Assembly (NCBI GenBank): GCA_009746045.1
Contig: RPFO01000027.1
Coordinates: forward strand, 5,884,884 to 5,948,883
From: Mesostigma viride
Lineage: Eukaryota; Streptophyta; Mesostigmatophyceae; Mesostigmatales; Mesostigmataceae
Length of the DNA stretch: 64,000 nt
Direction: 5' to 3'
Positions 63,310-64,000 of the stretch are shown here, piece after piece. The notes under the pieces are model-generated. The model was not told the DNA's origin, made no database searches, and saw nothing but the letters and a program-made list of their open reading frames with translations. Made by a program: the position numbers and the translations under genes. Positions within the stretch are counted from its first letter, which is position 1. The number at the start of each line of letters is the position of its first letter.

Positions 63310-64000
63310 GTTCAGACTGGAGGGCAGTCTCGGTCTTCGATGAATGAATTTCCAGTGAATGCAAGATGAATTGCCGAGACCGACCTGTTAGCAAGGAAAT
63401 TCGTCCTTTTCGTATGTTCAGAGGACGGGCAAGTCCGGGGCTTCGATGAGTGAATTCCAGTGAATGCAAGATGAATTGCCGAGACCGCCTGTTAGCAAGG
63501 AAATTCAAGTCCTTTTCGTATGTTCAGACTGGACGGGCAGTCTCGGGGCTTCGATGAGTGAATTCCAGTGAATGCAAGATGAATTGCCGAGACCGACCTG
63601 TTAGCAAGGAAATTCAAGTCCTTTTCGTATGTTCAGACTGGACGGGAGTCTCGGGCTTCGATGAGTGAATCCAGTGAATGCAAGATGAATTGCCGAGACC
63701 GACCTGTTAGCAAGAAAATTCAAGTCCTTTTCGTATTCAGACTGGACGGGCAGTCTCGGGGCTTCGATGAGTGAATTCCAGTGATGGCAAATGAATTGCC
63801 GAGACGACCTGTTAGCAAGGAAATTCAAGTCCTTTTCTATGTTCAGACTGGACGGGGCAGTCTCGGGGCTTCGATGAGTGAATTCCAGTGAATGCAAGAT
63901 GAATTGCCGAGACCGACCTGTTAGCAGGGAATTCAAGTCCTATTTCGTATGTTCAGACTGGACGGGCAGTCTCGGGGCTTGATGAGTGAATTCCAGTGAG
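63310..64000 (+). repeat. 109-bp satellite, second copy, runs off the window
   Basis: Same units as 2508-3595; six to seven units with indels. Confidence 0.9.

Larger units (their letters stand above)
60826..64000 (+). repeat. Terminal direct repeat of the window (matches 1-3245)
   Basis: Co-linear with the window start base by base apart from many single-base losses and gains, mostly in short homopolymers. Covers copia RT, LINE, junction, 173-bp and 109-bp satellites. Confidence 0.93.

Overview
The window looks like nuclear DNA from a repeat-rich green alga. Supports: a multi-exon gene with GC-rich exons, GTGAGT-type donors and a signal-peptide first exon (a secreted product with an RRRHLLQ stretch of the kind common in volvocalean-type secreted proteins), a DIRS-class element of the split-direct-repeat type known from Volvox/Chlamydomonas relatives, and algal-style minisatellites. 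Species is not determinable from sequence alone. There is no prokaryotic operon, no CRISPR array and no rRNA.

Layout. 1-1269: 3' end of a copia-like pol with a LINE 3' end inserted in it. 1270-6597: satellite block (173-bp array, 109-bp array, small Tudor-like ORF, 66-bp triplet, then the 173-bp array again in inverted orientation). 6598-8553: unidentified minus-strand gene. 8656-9714: 40-bp minisatellite. 9715-23378: complete LTR retrotransposon (element 1) inserted in that minisatellite (TSD GCGCA), itself carrying a complete DIRS-like element (16682-22179) in its 3' noncoding part. 23379-29253: minisatellite remnant, CA-rich DNA, a tRNA-Ser-like pseudogene, 153-bp repeats with a palindromic AACGG/CCGTT motif, and one 258-aa orphan ORF. 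29254-40807: a spliced minus-strand host gene: signal peptide, a run of about 1,000 residues of RTX-type Gly/Asp-rich repeats, a Cys-rich exon, a vWD-like DPHF domain and a conserved tail. 40808-42836: LINE tail and microsatellites. 42837-46107: PIF/Harbinger DNA transposon (TIRs, TAA target duplication, DDE transposase). 46324-47613: 3' end of another LTR element on the minus strand. 47614-62088: a second element of the element-1 family (element 2), interrupted by a third one (element 3, 50718-58742, opposite strand, TSD CCAGG) and by the same LINE. 60826-64000 repeats 1-3245 of the window.

The main discovery is the LTR-retrotransposon family represented three times. All three have RT and RNase H of Ty1/copia type, but the order is ORF1 - gag (CCHC) - integrase - protease - RT - RNase H: an extra ORF precedes gag, and the only recognisable retropepsin (DTN instead of DTG) lies between integrase and RT. 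Their LTRs start AGTTA and open with a different-sequence but same-shape hairpin, use 5-bp target duplications, and share an internal box.

The two window ends are the same locus or a very recent copy of it (identical LINE insertion with identical TSD), the right-hand copy being full of 1-nt indels. This points to a self-overlapping contig end, a tandem 60.8-kb unit or a circular molecule.
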